DNA from: G021776435 sp046756245
GTDB lineage: Bacteria > Pseudomonadota > Alphaproteobacteria > Caulobacterales > Parvularculaceae
DNA: 45,731 nt
Direction: 5' to 3'
Assembly (NCBI GenBank): GCA_046756245.1
Contig: JBHHVZ010000011.1
Span: 1-45,731 of the forward strand
The position numbers and the translations under genes are program-made. The stretch's first letter is position 1. Each line of letters begins with the position of its first letter. Of the stretch, positions 8,224-15,965 are shown in pieces. Below the pieces are notes generated by a model. That model was not told the DNA's origin, ran no database searches, and saw nothing but the letters and a program-made list of their open reading frames with translations.

Positions 8224-9288
8224 ATGCGAAATATCCGGAAACCAGCTTCGCCGTTTTGGCGGGCGCGCATCGCCGGCGCGTTGATGACCGCGATGGTGAC
8301 ATTTGCGGCCGCGTGCGGCGCGCACGCCGCCGAACAAGTTCTTCGGTTCGGAGTCTACATCCCGGGGCGCACCATAACGGTGCGCGAAGCCATGGCGCCG
8401 TGGGCCGAAGATGTTTCCGCAGCGTCAAACGGAACGCTCAAGATCAAGCTCTATTCTGGCGGCGCGCTGGGGCGCAACAGCAAGCTTCAATACTGGCTGA
8501 TGAAGCAGGGCGTGGTCGATATCGCCTGGATGCTGCCCAGCGAAACGGCGAATCGGTTTCCGGCCACGGATTTTTTTGAGATACCGCTCGAGACGGCCGA
8601 TCCGATGGAAATGTCGGTCGCCTTCTGGCGGCTTTACGAGCGCGGCTATCTGAAGGGGTTCGACGACATCAAGCCGCTGGCGCTATACGTGTCGCCGCCT
8701 TACCGATTCCACCTGAAATTTCCGTACAAGGACAGCGACAGCCTGAAAGGGCGCAAGATCCGCACGGTGACGCATTTGCAGGCGAGACTCATGAAGAAAG
8801 CCGGCGCGACGCCGGTAGGCGGCGTGTCGACGACGCAGGTCGCCGAAAGCCTCAGCCGCGGCATGATCGAAGGGGCGCTCTTTAGCTGGCACGGCGTCAA
8901 AGCGGTCGGCATCATGCAGGCGACAGACACGCATGTCGACCAGCCGATCACCTTCGCGCCGGCGATCGTCGCGATGAACCGAGACGTTTATGACTCGCTG
9001 ACGCCGGACGCGCGCGCCGCCATCGACGCGTTAAGCGGCGAACCGCTGGTGCGCCGCCTCGTTGAGGTCATGAACGGACAGGCAGAGAGGGTCATGACCG
9101 CCGCAAAGAGGGATCCGACGCGCCACTTCGTCGAGTCCGATCCGGATGAAGCCGATGTCTGGCGCGCGCGTTTTGAGGATGCGGCTGAAGAATGGCGCGC
9201 GCGCAGCCCCGATCATGATGCGTTGATTATTCATTTCAAAGAAATCCTCGAGGAAATCCGCGCCGAAACCCGCGAGTCCGATGCATGA
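8224..9288 (+). CDS. TRAP transporter substrate-binding protein (DctP type)
   Basis: This 354-residue periplasmic binding protein starts with a signal peptide (basic MRNIRK, hydrophobic core, likely cleavage after AHA near residue 35). The mature part shows DctP features: VREAMAPWAEDVSAASNGTLKIKLYSGGALG, GVVDIAWMLP, and LKGRKIRT, where the conserved Arg normally clamps the substrate carboxylate. GAGGAAGG lies 13 bases before ATG 8224, a slightly long gap. The gene is first of three; its stop overlaps the next start (ATGA). It would capture a carboxylate in the periplasm and deliver it to the two membrane subunits. Confidence 0.92.
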   Translation: MRNIRKPASPFWRARIAGALMTAMVTFAAACGAHAAEQVLRFGVYIPGRTITVREAMAPWAEDVSAASNGTLKIKLYSGGALGRNSKLQYWLMKQGVVDIAWMLPSETANRFPATDFFEIPLETADPMEMSVAFWRLYERGYLKGFDDIKPLALYVSPPYRFHLKFPYKDSDSLKGRKIRTVTHLQARLMKKAGATPVGGVSTTQVAESLSRGMIEGALFSWHGVKAVGIMQATDTHVDQPITFAPAIVAMNRDVYDSLTPDARAAIDALSGEPLVRRLVEVMNGQAERVMTAAKRDPTRHFVESDPDEADVWRARFEDAAEEWRARSPDHDALIIHFKEILEEIRAETRESDA

Positions 9289-9809
9289 CTGAAAGCCGAA
9301 CGCTGGCGCGGCTTGAGCGTCTCGACGCCAAGGTCCGGCGCGTCTGCGACGGGCTGGCGTTCGCCGGCGTGGCGGGGCTCCTTCTACAGGCCTTCCTTAT
9401 TTTGTTCGACGCATTGATGCGCTGGCTTTTTTCGAGCCCCGTACAAGGCGTCGAAGATTTGAGCGGGCTGCTGATTACGATCATCGTGGCGACGTTCTTT
9501 CCCGCCGTTCTGATCGGGCGCCAGAACATTCGCGCCGCCATCGCCGGGCGTTTCGTCGGGGCGCGCGCGGCGGCGTGGTTAGACGTATTCGGGCACGCCG
9601 TGCTGCTGGCTTTCTTTGCAATTATCGCCTGGCAGTTCGCCGCCTACGCGGTCGACGCGCGCATGCAGACGACTCATATTCTGCGCCTTCCCACGGCGCC
9701 GGCCCTGTGGGCGGCGGCGGCCATCATTGCTTTCTGCGTTCCCGTACAGGCGCTTGTCCTGGCGCTGGAAACCGCGAAGGCGCTTCGCATGAAAAAGCGG
9801 CAGGCGTAG
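9285..9809 (+). CDS. TRAP transporter small permease (DctQ type)
   Basis: The 174-residue protein has four hydrophobic segments and the DctQ-type arrangement with an early LFDALMRWLFSSPVQGVEDLSGLL. In this family the small subunit scaffolds the large permease in the inner membrane. Translation is probably coupled to the binding-protein gene through a 4-bp ATGA overlap, and the large permease gene follows after 2 bp. Confidence 0.9.
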   Translation: MTESRTLARLERLDAKVRRVCDGLAFAGVAGLLLQAFLILFDALMRWLFSSPVQGVEDLSGLLITIIVATFFPAVLIGRQNIRAAIAGRFVGARAAAWLDVFGHAVLLAFFAIIAWQFAAYAVDARMQTTHILRLPTAPALWAAAAIIAFCVPVQALVLALETAKALRMKKRQA

Positions 9810-9811
9810 GC

Positions 9812-11122
9812 ATGGACGATCCGATTCTCATCGCAGTCATCGGCGTCATCGCCATGTTCATGCTGATCGCCGCGCATGCGCCGGTCGGTGCGGCGATGGG
9901 GATTGCCGGCGTGTTGACCTTTGCGGCGCTCGCCGGTTTCGGACCCGGCGTCGCCGCGCTCGGCGCCGAGGCGATCACCGCCGTCACCAGCCTCGATTTT
10001 GCAATCATTCCGCTATTCCTGCTGATGGGCGGCTTTGCGGTGGCGGGCGGGCTGTCGACCGATCTTTACAAGCTCGCGCACGCTGTTCTCGGTCACCGGC
10101 GCGGCGGGCTGGCGATGGCGACCATTGGCGTGTGCGCGCTGTTCGGCGCCATTTGCGGTTCCGCCATCGCAACCGTGGCGACCATGACGCGGGTGGCGCT
10201 GCCGGAGATGCTGGCGAAGAATTACAAGCCGAGCTTTGCAGCCGGCTCCATCGTCGCAGGCGGCGCGCTCGGGGTCATCATTCCGCCGTCGCTAATCCTT
10301 GTAATTTATGCGGTCTTGACAGAGCTGCCGGTGCTGACGCTGTTCGCCGCCGCCGTCGTTCCCGGGATCATTGCAACGCTTTTCCAGCTCGCCGCGGCGG
10401 TCATTCATGCGCGGCTTCATCCTGACGAGGCGCCGCCGGCCCCGCGCGACGACTGGCCGGCGCGGCGAAAAGCGCTCACAGGTTCATGGGCCGTGGTTGC
10501 GCTCGGCGTGATCGTTACGGGAGGCATTTACGGCGGCGTTTTCACGGTGACAGAAGCCGCCTCGGTCGGCGCCGCCGGCGCTTTTCTGATGTATCTCGTC
10601 CGCGGCCGGCTGAGCCGCGAGTCGCTGACGGATGTGGCGCGCGACACCGCCCGCAACGCCGGCGTTATCTATGTCATCGTCATCGGCGCCTTTGCGATGA
10701 CTTATTTTCTCGCCGTGTCCGGATTGTCGGCGGCCATCGTCGGCGGCATTCAGTCGCTGAACCTGCCGCCGATCGCGGTGATCCTCGCCTTTTACGTCAT
10801 GTATCTGGCGCTGGGCGCGGTGTTCGAGTCGCTCGCCGTCCTGGTTGTAACGCTGCCCTTCGTCATGCCGGTGGTGATCGGACTCGGCTACGATCCGGTG
10901 TGGTGGGGCGTGATGCTGGTGATGATTTCCGGCGTCGGCATGATCACCCCGCCGATCGGCATCAATGTTTTCGTGCTGCACGGCATGATGGAAGACATTT
11001 CTCTCGGCGAGATTTTCAGGGGCGTTGCCCCGTTTTTCATCGCCGACATTGCGCGGGTCCTCGTGCTGACGTTTATCCCGGGACTGGTGACCTGGCTGCC
11101 GAAACTGATGGGGTTGATGTGA
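9812..11122 (+). CDS. TRAP transporter large permease (DctM type)
   Basis: This 436-residue, about twelve-segment membrane protein is the sodium-coupled transport subunit. It shows typical DctM pieces such as FAIIPLFLLMGGFAVAGG, GALGVIIPPSLILVIYAVLTE and a C-terminal GMITPPIGINVFVL. The proposed start ATG 9812 lies 2 bp after the dctQ stop; the frame stays open upstream to 9575 but that part overlaps dctQ. The gene is followed by a bipartite palindromic repeat at 11137-11276 that may end the transcript. Confidence 0.93.
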   Translation: MDDPILIAVIGVIAMFMLIAAHAPVGAAMGIAGVLTFAALAGFGPGVAALGAEAITAVTSLDFAIIPLFLLMGGFAVAGGLSTDLYKLAHAVLGHRRGGLAMATIGVCALFGAICGSAIATVATMTRVALPEMLAKNYKPSFAAGSIVAGGALGVIIPPSLILVIYAVLTELPVLTLFAAAVVPGIIATLFQLAAAVIHARLHPDEAPPAPRDDWPARRKALTGSWAVVALGVIVTGGIYGGVFTVTEAASVGAAGAFLMYLVRGRLSRESLTDVARDTARNAGVIYVIVIGAFAMTYFLAVSGLSAAIVGGIQSLNLPPIAVILAFYVMYLALGAVFESLAVLVVTLPFVMPVVIGLGYDPVWWGVMLVMISGVGMITPPIGINVFVLHGMMEDISLGEIFRGVAPFFIADIARVLVLTFIPGLVTWLPKLMGLM

Positions 11123-11136
11123 TTTAAAGCTGCATT

Positions 11137-11276
11137 CGTCATCCCGTGCGCGTCGCAGCATCTTTGATGATGCGGCGCAGACACGGGATCGCTTGCGAAA
11201 GGCTGTGAGGAACAAAACGCATCCGATCCCGGATCAGCAAGGCAGCGTTTCACGCTGCATTGCATCCGGGATGACG
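11137..11276. repeat. Bipartite palindromic repeat, copy 1
   Basis: The element starts CGTCATCCCGTG and ends ATCCGGGATGACG, so its outer ends are inverted copies. Inside it are two hairpins: one with CCCGTG...CACGGG arms around GCAGCATC/GATGCGGC, and one with ATCCCGGAT...ATCCGGGAT arms around GCAGCG/CGCTGC. A second member with the same ends lies at 38998-39138. It sits between the ends of the convergent dctM and ThDP-enzyme genes and could stop transcription from both sides. Confidence 0.75.
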
Positions 11277-11305
11277 GTGATGGTTTGACGCTTCGTAAGT
11301 TGACT

Positions 11306-12991
11306 CTAAGCAACAGCGATATCGACAAGGACTGTGTTCTTCCCGTTGCGCACGGTCTTGACCGCCTCGGCGAGGGCGGCGGGGAGCGCTACCGGGTCCG
11401 ATACGCTGATGTCTTCAGCGCCGCAGGCCTCGGCGACGGCGGCGTAATCGGGCGAGGGCGCAAGCGAAGTGAGCGGCGGATCGTTGGTCTTCGATGTCAG
11501 CCCGCCGGGATAGGTTTGCACGGTGGAGGCTTGAACCGACTGCCAGGCGCAGTTGTTGAGCACCGCGATCAATATAGGGAGCTTCCGCGCCGCCGCGATC
11601 TGCAGGCAGGCGACGGGATTATTGAAAATGCACGAGCCGTCGCCCATCGCCGCCGCCACAAGTCGCGACGGATCGGCGAGCTTGACGCCGAGCGCGACGC
11701 CGATCGATGCGCCGAGCCCGCCGGCGATGGTCGGTCCGAAAAACGTTCCAGGCTTCGAATACGTCATCGCCTCGCGCAAGGCCCCGCGTTCGTTGACCAG
11801 CACGCCGTCGGGCCCGAGCGCCTTGTTAAGACAATGGCTGGCGTAGGCGTGGGTGATGCGCGCGCCCGGCGCGGCGGCTTTCTCGAGCCGCGCAGTCCGC
11901 TCTTTTTCGAGCCGAGGGATGAGGGCTTTGCGGCGCGCTTCAACGCGCGTGCTGTCCGCCGCCGTTTCCAGCGCATCGGAAAGCGCGGCGAGTCCCGCCG
12001 CCATTTCCGTAGCGATATTCAGGTCCGCGCGAAAACCGCGATAGGGCAGGCCGCCGAAGAGCGGATCCGGCGCGAGGTGAATGACTCTGCAGTCCGCCGG
12101 CGGACGGGTCTTCGACGCCGGCCAGGCGACCGGCGCATCGGCGACGATGACGGCGTCGGCGGTCTCGAGCAACGGCGCCGGATTAAAACCCGCATGCAGC
12201 GGGTGGTCTGTGCGCAGGCACATATAGTTTGCGCAAAATTCGACGACGGGAATAGCGAATCGCTCTGCCAGCCGATCAAGCGCTTCGACGGCCGCGGCGC
12301 TTTTGCCGACGCGCGATGTGATGAGCAGCGGCCGTTCGGCCGCGGCGATAATCTTCGCAGCCTGATCGATAGCGCCGACGTCGGGCTGCGGCGAACTCGC
12401 CGGCGCAATCGGGCGCGGCGTAATTTCAACGTCGGCCGTTTCCGCTAGCGTCTCGCGCGGCAGGCTGAGATAGACCGGTCCGCGGGGTTCGGACGACGCA
12501 ATAGCAAGGGCACGCTCGACCAGAATTCCGGCCTGTTCGGGGTAACGCAGCTCGTAGTCCCATTTGACGATCTCGCGCAGCATTGCGGCTTGGTCGAACA
12601 TCTCCTGGCCCCAATGGATAAAATTGTCGCGCGCGCCGCGCCTTCCTTCCTCTGTCACCGGCGTGCGTCCCGACGCAAACAACATCGGGATATTGTCGCG
12701 CGCCGCGTTCATCAGCCCGCACAAGGCATTGGCGACGCCTACATTCACATGCACCATCGCCGCCTGCGGGTGTCCTGTCGCCAGATAATAGCCCTGCGCC
12801 ATGGCGACGGCGGCGTTTTCATGCGGGGCGATGACGAATTCGGGATAGGCGGCCCCGGTTCCGCGGCCGGCGATCAGCGCTTCGAGGATCGGCGCGAAAT
12901 CGGTGCCGGCGTTGGCGAAAACGTAATCGACCCCGCCCGCCTTCATGGCGGTGAGAAAGATCTCCGCTGCTGTTTTGTTCGGTTCCGGCAT
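11306..12991 (-). CDS. ThDP-dependent enzyme of the acetolactate synthase / benzoylformate decarboxylase superfamily
   Basis: The protein (561 residues from ATG 12991; GTG 13006 adds five) has the three-domain POX-type layout. The pyrimidine domain carries the catalytic Glu, E58, in APHENAAVAMAQGYY. The central domain follows, and the PP domain has the ThDP motif GDG (450-452) to NN (479-480). These enzymes cleave or join next to a 2-keto group; decarboxylation of a 2-oxo acid is the most common reaction outside the acetolactate synthases. No small regulatory subunit gene is nearby, which argues against a biosynthetic acetolactate synthase. It is divergent from a MarR gene, fitting a ligand-inducible catabolic role. 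No signal peptide is seen, so it acts in the cytoplasm. Confidence 0.85.
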   Translation of the reverse strand: MPEPNKTAAEIFLTAMKAGGVDYVFANAGTDFAPILEALIAGRGTGAAYPEFVIAPHENAAVAMAQGYYLATGHPQAAMVHVNVGVANALCGLMNAARDNIPMLFASGRTPVTEEGRRGARDNFIHWGQEMFDQAAMLREIVKWDYELRYPEQAGILVERALAIASSEPRGPVYLSLPRETLAETADVEITPRPIAPASSPQPDVGAIDQAAKIIAAAERPLLITSRVGKSAAAVEALDRLAERFAIPVVEFCANYMCLRTDHPLHAGFNPAPLLETADAVIVADAPVAWPASKTRPPADCRVIHLAPDPLFGGLPYRGFRADLNIATEMAAGLAALSDALETAADSTRVEARRKALIPRLEKERTARLEKAAAPGARITHAYASHCLNKALGPDGVLVNERGALREAMTYSKPGTFFGPTIAGGLGASIGVALGVKLADPSRLVAAAMGDGSCIFNNPVACLQIAAARKLPILIAVLNNCAWQSVQASTVQTYPGGLTSKTNDPPLTSLAPSPDYAAVAEACGAEDISVSDPVALPAALAEAVKTVRNGKNTVLVDIAVA

Positions 12992-13041
12992 GGGCCGCTG
13001 CGCCACTGGATGATTGAAGGAAGCCTACAGACGAACAGAAC

Positions 13042-13079
13042 TGTTGGCAATACCAACAATATTGCGTACAACTTGCGTA
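13042..13079. promoter_or_regulatory. Candidate operator between the ThDP-enzyme gene and marR
   Basis: The roughly 100-bp divergent gap contains TGTTGG-N5-CCAACA (13042-13058), a perfect 6-bp-arm inverted repeat, immediately followed by two TTGCGTA copies (13062-13068 and 13073-13079) exactly 11 bp apart, one helical turn. Both would suit binding by the MarR dimer encoded next door. Confidence 0.45.
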
Positions 13080-13107
13080 ACGCGATTTCCGACGAGGACG
13101 AAAGGCG

Positions 13108-13608
13108 ATGCCGGAGCGGCGGCGAAAGGCGAGGGCGAACGGGGATCAGGCCGTAAGCGCGACGCCGCAAGGACTCGAAGCGCGCGACATGGAGGGGCTC
13201 GCCGGCTATCGGCTGCGCCGCGTGGGCGCGCTTGTCGTCAAGGAACTTGGCGCGATCTTCAACAAGATCGGGCTGGCGCCCGGGCAATTCAGCGTCCTCA
13301 CGCTGATCGCCCAGAATCCGGGCCGCACCCAGACGCGGCTGGCGGAAATGGCGCGCATAGACCGCTCGACCCTCGTTCCCGTCATCGACCGGCTCGAAGC
13401 GCTCGGCTTCGTCAACCGCAAGCCGAGCGAGCGCGACCGGCGCGCTTACGCGCTGTTTGTCACACCGAAAGCGCGAAAAGCAGCCGCACAAGTTCTGCCC
13501 GAGCTTGAAGCCTTCGAAGACGGAATCAGCGTGGCGATGACCAGGAAGGAAAAAGCCGGGCTTCTGTCCGCGCTTCAAAAGATCGAAACAACGCTCATCG
13601 AACAATAA
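13108..13608 (+). CDS. MarR-family transcriptional regulator
   Basis: The 166-residue protein has a basic N-terminal tail and then a MarR domain: FSVLTLIAQNPGRTQTRLAEMARIDRSTLVPVIDRLEALGFVNR as the recognition unit, KPSERDRRAYALFVT as the wing, and a closing helix. ATG 13108 has AAGG five bases upstream. It diverges from the ThDP-enzyme gene and is followed after 33 bp by the TauE/SafE permease, so it probably controls both. The ligand is unknown. Confidence 0.9.
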   Translation: MPERRRKARANGDQAVSATPQGLEARDMEGLAGYRLRRVGALVVKELGAIFNKIGLAPGQFSVLTLIAQNPGRTQTRLAEMARIDRSTLVPVIDRLEALGFVNRKPSERDRRAYALFVTPKARKAAAQVLPELEAFEDGISVAMTRKEKAGLLSALQKIETTLIEQ

Positions 13609-13641
13609 TTTGCGCGCGCCGTAACAAGGAAAGACGAGGGG

Positions 13642-14529
13642 ATGGATTTCACGCTTTACTGGTTCATGCTGCCGGTCTCGGTGCTGGTCGCAACGACGGC
13701 GATGCTGAGCGGCATCGGCGGCGCTGCGCTGTTTACGCCCATATTCATCATCATCTTTCCGCTGCTCGGCCCGGAATATCCGCTCACCAGCACCGTCGCG
13801 GCGATCGGCACGGCGCTGTTGACCGAGACTTTCGGCTTTTCCTCCGGCTTTATCGGTTATTACCGCAAGCGGCTGGTCGATTTTTCGATCGTATGGAAGT
13901 TCCTGCGGGTATCGGTTCCTGTGGCGGTTTTTGGCGCGCTCTTTGCGCATTACGTTTCCGACTGGGTGCTGATTATCGGTTATGCGCTCTTGGTGCTGGC
14001 GCTCGCTTTCGTTCTTGAGTTTTTCCACCATTCGGACATGACCTCGAGTTTCGACGAACTCGATGAAAACGGCGCCCCCGGCCGCAAGACGCTTGTCGAC
14101 CGGTCTGGGCGCGCGCACGCCTACAGGCCGCCGAAATTCGGTCCGATCAGCGGATTGATCACGGGGACCGGCGCGTTCCTGACCGGCATGGTGTCGGTCG
14201 GCATGGGCGAGGTGGTGGTGCCGCAGCTCACCAAGCGCGGCGTGCCGGTGGCGGTCGCGGCCGCTACGTCGGTCGCCGTCGTCATCGTCACGGTCGCGTC
14301 GGCCTCGTTCACGCAGATTTCGAAACTGATCGCCGAGGGCGGCTTGTCGGCGGTTCCATGGAACCTCGTCGCCTATACGATTCCCGGCGTCATTATCGGC
14401 GGGCAGTTGGGCCCGCGCCTGCAGGGCATGATTTCGCACCGCTTTATGGAGCGCGCGATCGGCGGTCTCTTTCTGGTCATTGCAGTTTCGATGGCGTATG
14501 TGGGCGCGCTTAAGGCGGGCTGGCTTTAG
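13642..14529 (+). CDS. TauE/SafE-family membrane permease
   Basis: The 295-residue membrane protein has about eight hydrophobic segments in two similar halves, with the family's glycine-rich signatures SGIGGAALFTPIFI (first half) and GMVSVGMGEVVVPQLTKRG (second half). Members export or import small anions such as sulfite, sulfoacetate or organic acids. A cytoplasmic loop of about 40 residues between the halves is rich in Asp and Arg. It follows the marR gene and its stop codon overlaps that of the convergent ubiX gene by three bases. In this setting a substrate or product acid is a likely cargo, but that is inferred. Confidence 0.88.
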   Translation: MDFTLYWFMLPVSVLVATTAMLSGIGGAALFTPIFIIIFPLLGPEYPLTSTVAAIGTALLTETFGFSSGFIGYYRKRLVDFSIVWKFLRVSVPVAVFGALFAHYVSDWVLIIGYALLVLALAFVLEFFHHSDMTSSFDELDENGAPGRKTLVDRSGRAHAYRPPKFGPISGLITGTGAFLTGMVSVGMGEVVVPQLTKRGVPVAVAAATSVAVVIVTVASASFTQISKLIAEGGLSAVPWNLVAYTIPGVIIGGQLGPRLQGMISHRFMERAIGGLFLVIAVSMAYVGALKAGWL

Positions 14530-15119
14530 GCGTCGTCGTCAGGATCGGCTGCGTCTGATACGCCCGCCCAACGTTTCACCAGCGCCGTATCGACGCCCAT
14601 CAAATCGAGCACGCGCCCGACCGTGTGATTGACAATGTCGTCGACAGTCTGCGGACGGTTATACATCGCCGGCAAGGGCGGGGCGATGATCGCGCCCAAC
14701 TGACTCGCTTCATAGAGAAGTTTGCAATGGCCCATGTGAAGCGGCGCCTCGCGCGGCATGAGGATCAACGGCCGGCGGTCTTTCAGGCAAACATCGGCGG
14801 CGCGAACCAGGAGGTCGTCCGCATAAGAATGGACGATGCCGGAAAGCGTTTTCATCGAACACGCCGCAATCACCATGCCGTCTGTCTTGAACGAACCGCT
14901 CGAGACCGCTGCGCCGACATCACTGATCTTGTAACTGACATTGGCGAGCGCGCGGACGTCTTCCGGCTTCCAGTCGGTTTCGACCCGCAAGTTTATCTGC
15001 GCGGTGCGGCTCATGACGAGATGGGTCTCGACGTCGGCGGCCTCGCGCAGGGCTTCGAGCAGCCTGACCCCGTAGATCGCGCCGCTCGCGCCGCCAATGC
15101 CGATGATGAACTTTCTCAT
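14526..15119 (-). CDS. ubiX: Flavin prenyltransferase UbiX
   Basis: The 197-residue protein closely follows UbiX, which joins dimethylallyl phosphate to FMN to make prenylated FMN, the cofactor of UbiD decarboxylases. Signatures are GIGGASGAIYGVRLLEAL at the N-terminus, SSGSFKTDGMVIAACSMKTLSGIVHSY (73-99), LMPREAPLHMGH with R123 and E124, and PAMYNRPQTVDD with Y153. E47 in VETDW is also in the expected place. It is the second gene of a tetR-ubiX operon with an ATGA overlap (15116-15119), and it lies across a palindromic operator from a UbiD-like gene. A dedicated cofactor supply for that enzyme is likely, though ubiquinone biosynthesis could also use it. Confidence 0.93.
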   Translation of the reverse strand: MRKFIIGIGGASGAIYGVRLLEALREAADVETHLVMSRTAQINLRVETDWKPEDVRALANVSYKISDVGAAVSSGSFKTDGMVIAACSMKTLSGIVHSYADDLLVRAADVCLKDRRPLILMPREAPLHMGHCKLLYEASQLGAIIAPPLPAMYNRPQTVDDIVNHTVGRVLDLMGVDTALVKRWAGVSDAADPDDDA

Positions 15120-15769
15120 GCTGCGCCTCCTTGCGGACGCGTCTCGCCGCCGCCGGCGAGCGCGGCGAGAAAGAGGGTCGCCGCGCGTGCGGCCGTCTTT
15201 TTTACTTCTGCCTTCGAAGGCGGGTTCGGATCAACGCAAAACCGCCGGAAAATCCAGTGATGCAGCAGCATGCCGGTGAACGCCTCGACCGTCTCGCGCG
15301 GTTGCGGGATGTGCAGGCTCTCGGCCCGCGCCCGCGCGGCGACGAAAGCCGTCAGCACCTCGCAAATGTGATTGGGCCCGTGCTCGTAATAGATGCGCCC
15401 GACCTCGGGGAAGCGGTCGGCCTCGGCGACGACGATGCGTGCAAGCTCGAGGTGGCGGTTCGAAGTGACGACTTCCAGCAGGCGTTCGCTGACGGCGTAT
15501 AGGCCTTCGCGCAAATCGCAGCTTTCGAGCTGTTCCTTGCCGATGAGCGTCGGCAATTCACCGATGACGCTTTCGACGACCGCCTCGAAGAGTTTCTCCT
15601 TGCTGTCGAAATGGGCGTAGACGGTCGATTTCGAGCCGCCGATGCGCTCGATCAGCCTGTTGATGCTGGCCGCGCCGTAGCCTTCTTCCAGAAAAAGCTC
15701 GGTCGCGGCGGCGAGAATCGCCTGCCGCTTGCCGTTCGGCTTGGTTTGCATTGCGCGCTTCGGGGTCAT
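15116..15769 (-). CDS. TetR/AcrR-family transcriptional regulator
   Basis: The 217-residue protein has an N-terminal TetR DNA-binding domain: ILAAATELFLEEGYGAASINRLIERIGGSKSTVYAHFDSKEKLFEAVV, followed by an all-helical ligand-binding domain. ATG 15769 gives the usual length before the first helix; ATG 15751 is an alternative. The frame is open to 16072 but that part overlaps the operator and the ubiD start. Its stop overlaps the ubiX start, so the two are co-translated. The perfect palindrome at 15875-15925 in the divergent gap is the obvious binding site, giving control of tetR-ubiX and ubiD together. Confidence 0.92.
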   Translation of the reverse strand: MTPKRAMQTKPNGKRQAILAAATELFLEEGYGAASINRLIERIGGSKSTVYAHFDSKEKLFEAVVESVIGELPTLIGKEQLESCDLREGLYAVSERLLEVVTSNRHLELARIVVAEADRFPEVGRIYYEHGPNHICEVLTAFVAARARAESLHIPQPRETVEAFTGMLLHHWIFRRFCVDPNPPSKAEVKKTAARAATLFLAALAGGGETRPQGGAA

Positions 15770-15874
15770 CGGTTTGCCTGCGGACTTGCCCTTTCGCTGG
15801 GATGGGCGGGATAAACGGCAAGCGTCCTCGTCACCTCGGACACCCTGTTGAAAACAGCATCTAATAATGCGCCG

Positions 15875-15925
15875 GCGATTGCCATGAGCCGTAACATACG
15901 GTACGGTACGGCTCATGGCAATCGC
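15875..15925. promoter_or_regulatory. Large palindromic operator between tetR-ubiX and ubiD
   Basis: The arms GCGATTGCCATGAGCCGTA (15875-15893) and its exact reverse complement (15907-15925) are 19 bp each, around a 13-bp centre. The centre plus inner arm ends contain one CCGTA and three consecutive TACGG units, so smaller palindromes of the form CCGTA-ACA-TACGG are nested inside. This is much longer than a single TetR-dimer site and could bind two dimers. It lies about 105 bp from the tetR start and 40 bp from the ubiD start. Confidence 0.7.
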
Positions 15926-15965
15926 TAAAAACCGGGCGCCGCCCGGTTGCAAAGGGAGAAACGCC

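Noticed and set aside
11285..12448. 387-codon plus-strand open frame
   Set aside because: It is the antisense shadow of the ThDP-enzyme gene and is Arg/Gly-rich without any motif.
12943..14439. 498-codon minus-strand open frame
   Set aside because: It is antisense to the MarR and TauE/SafE genes, and its translation is dominated by Arg, His and Asp with no recognisable domain.
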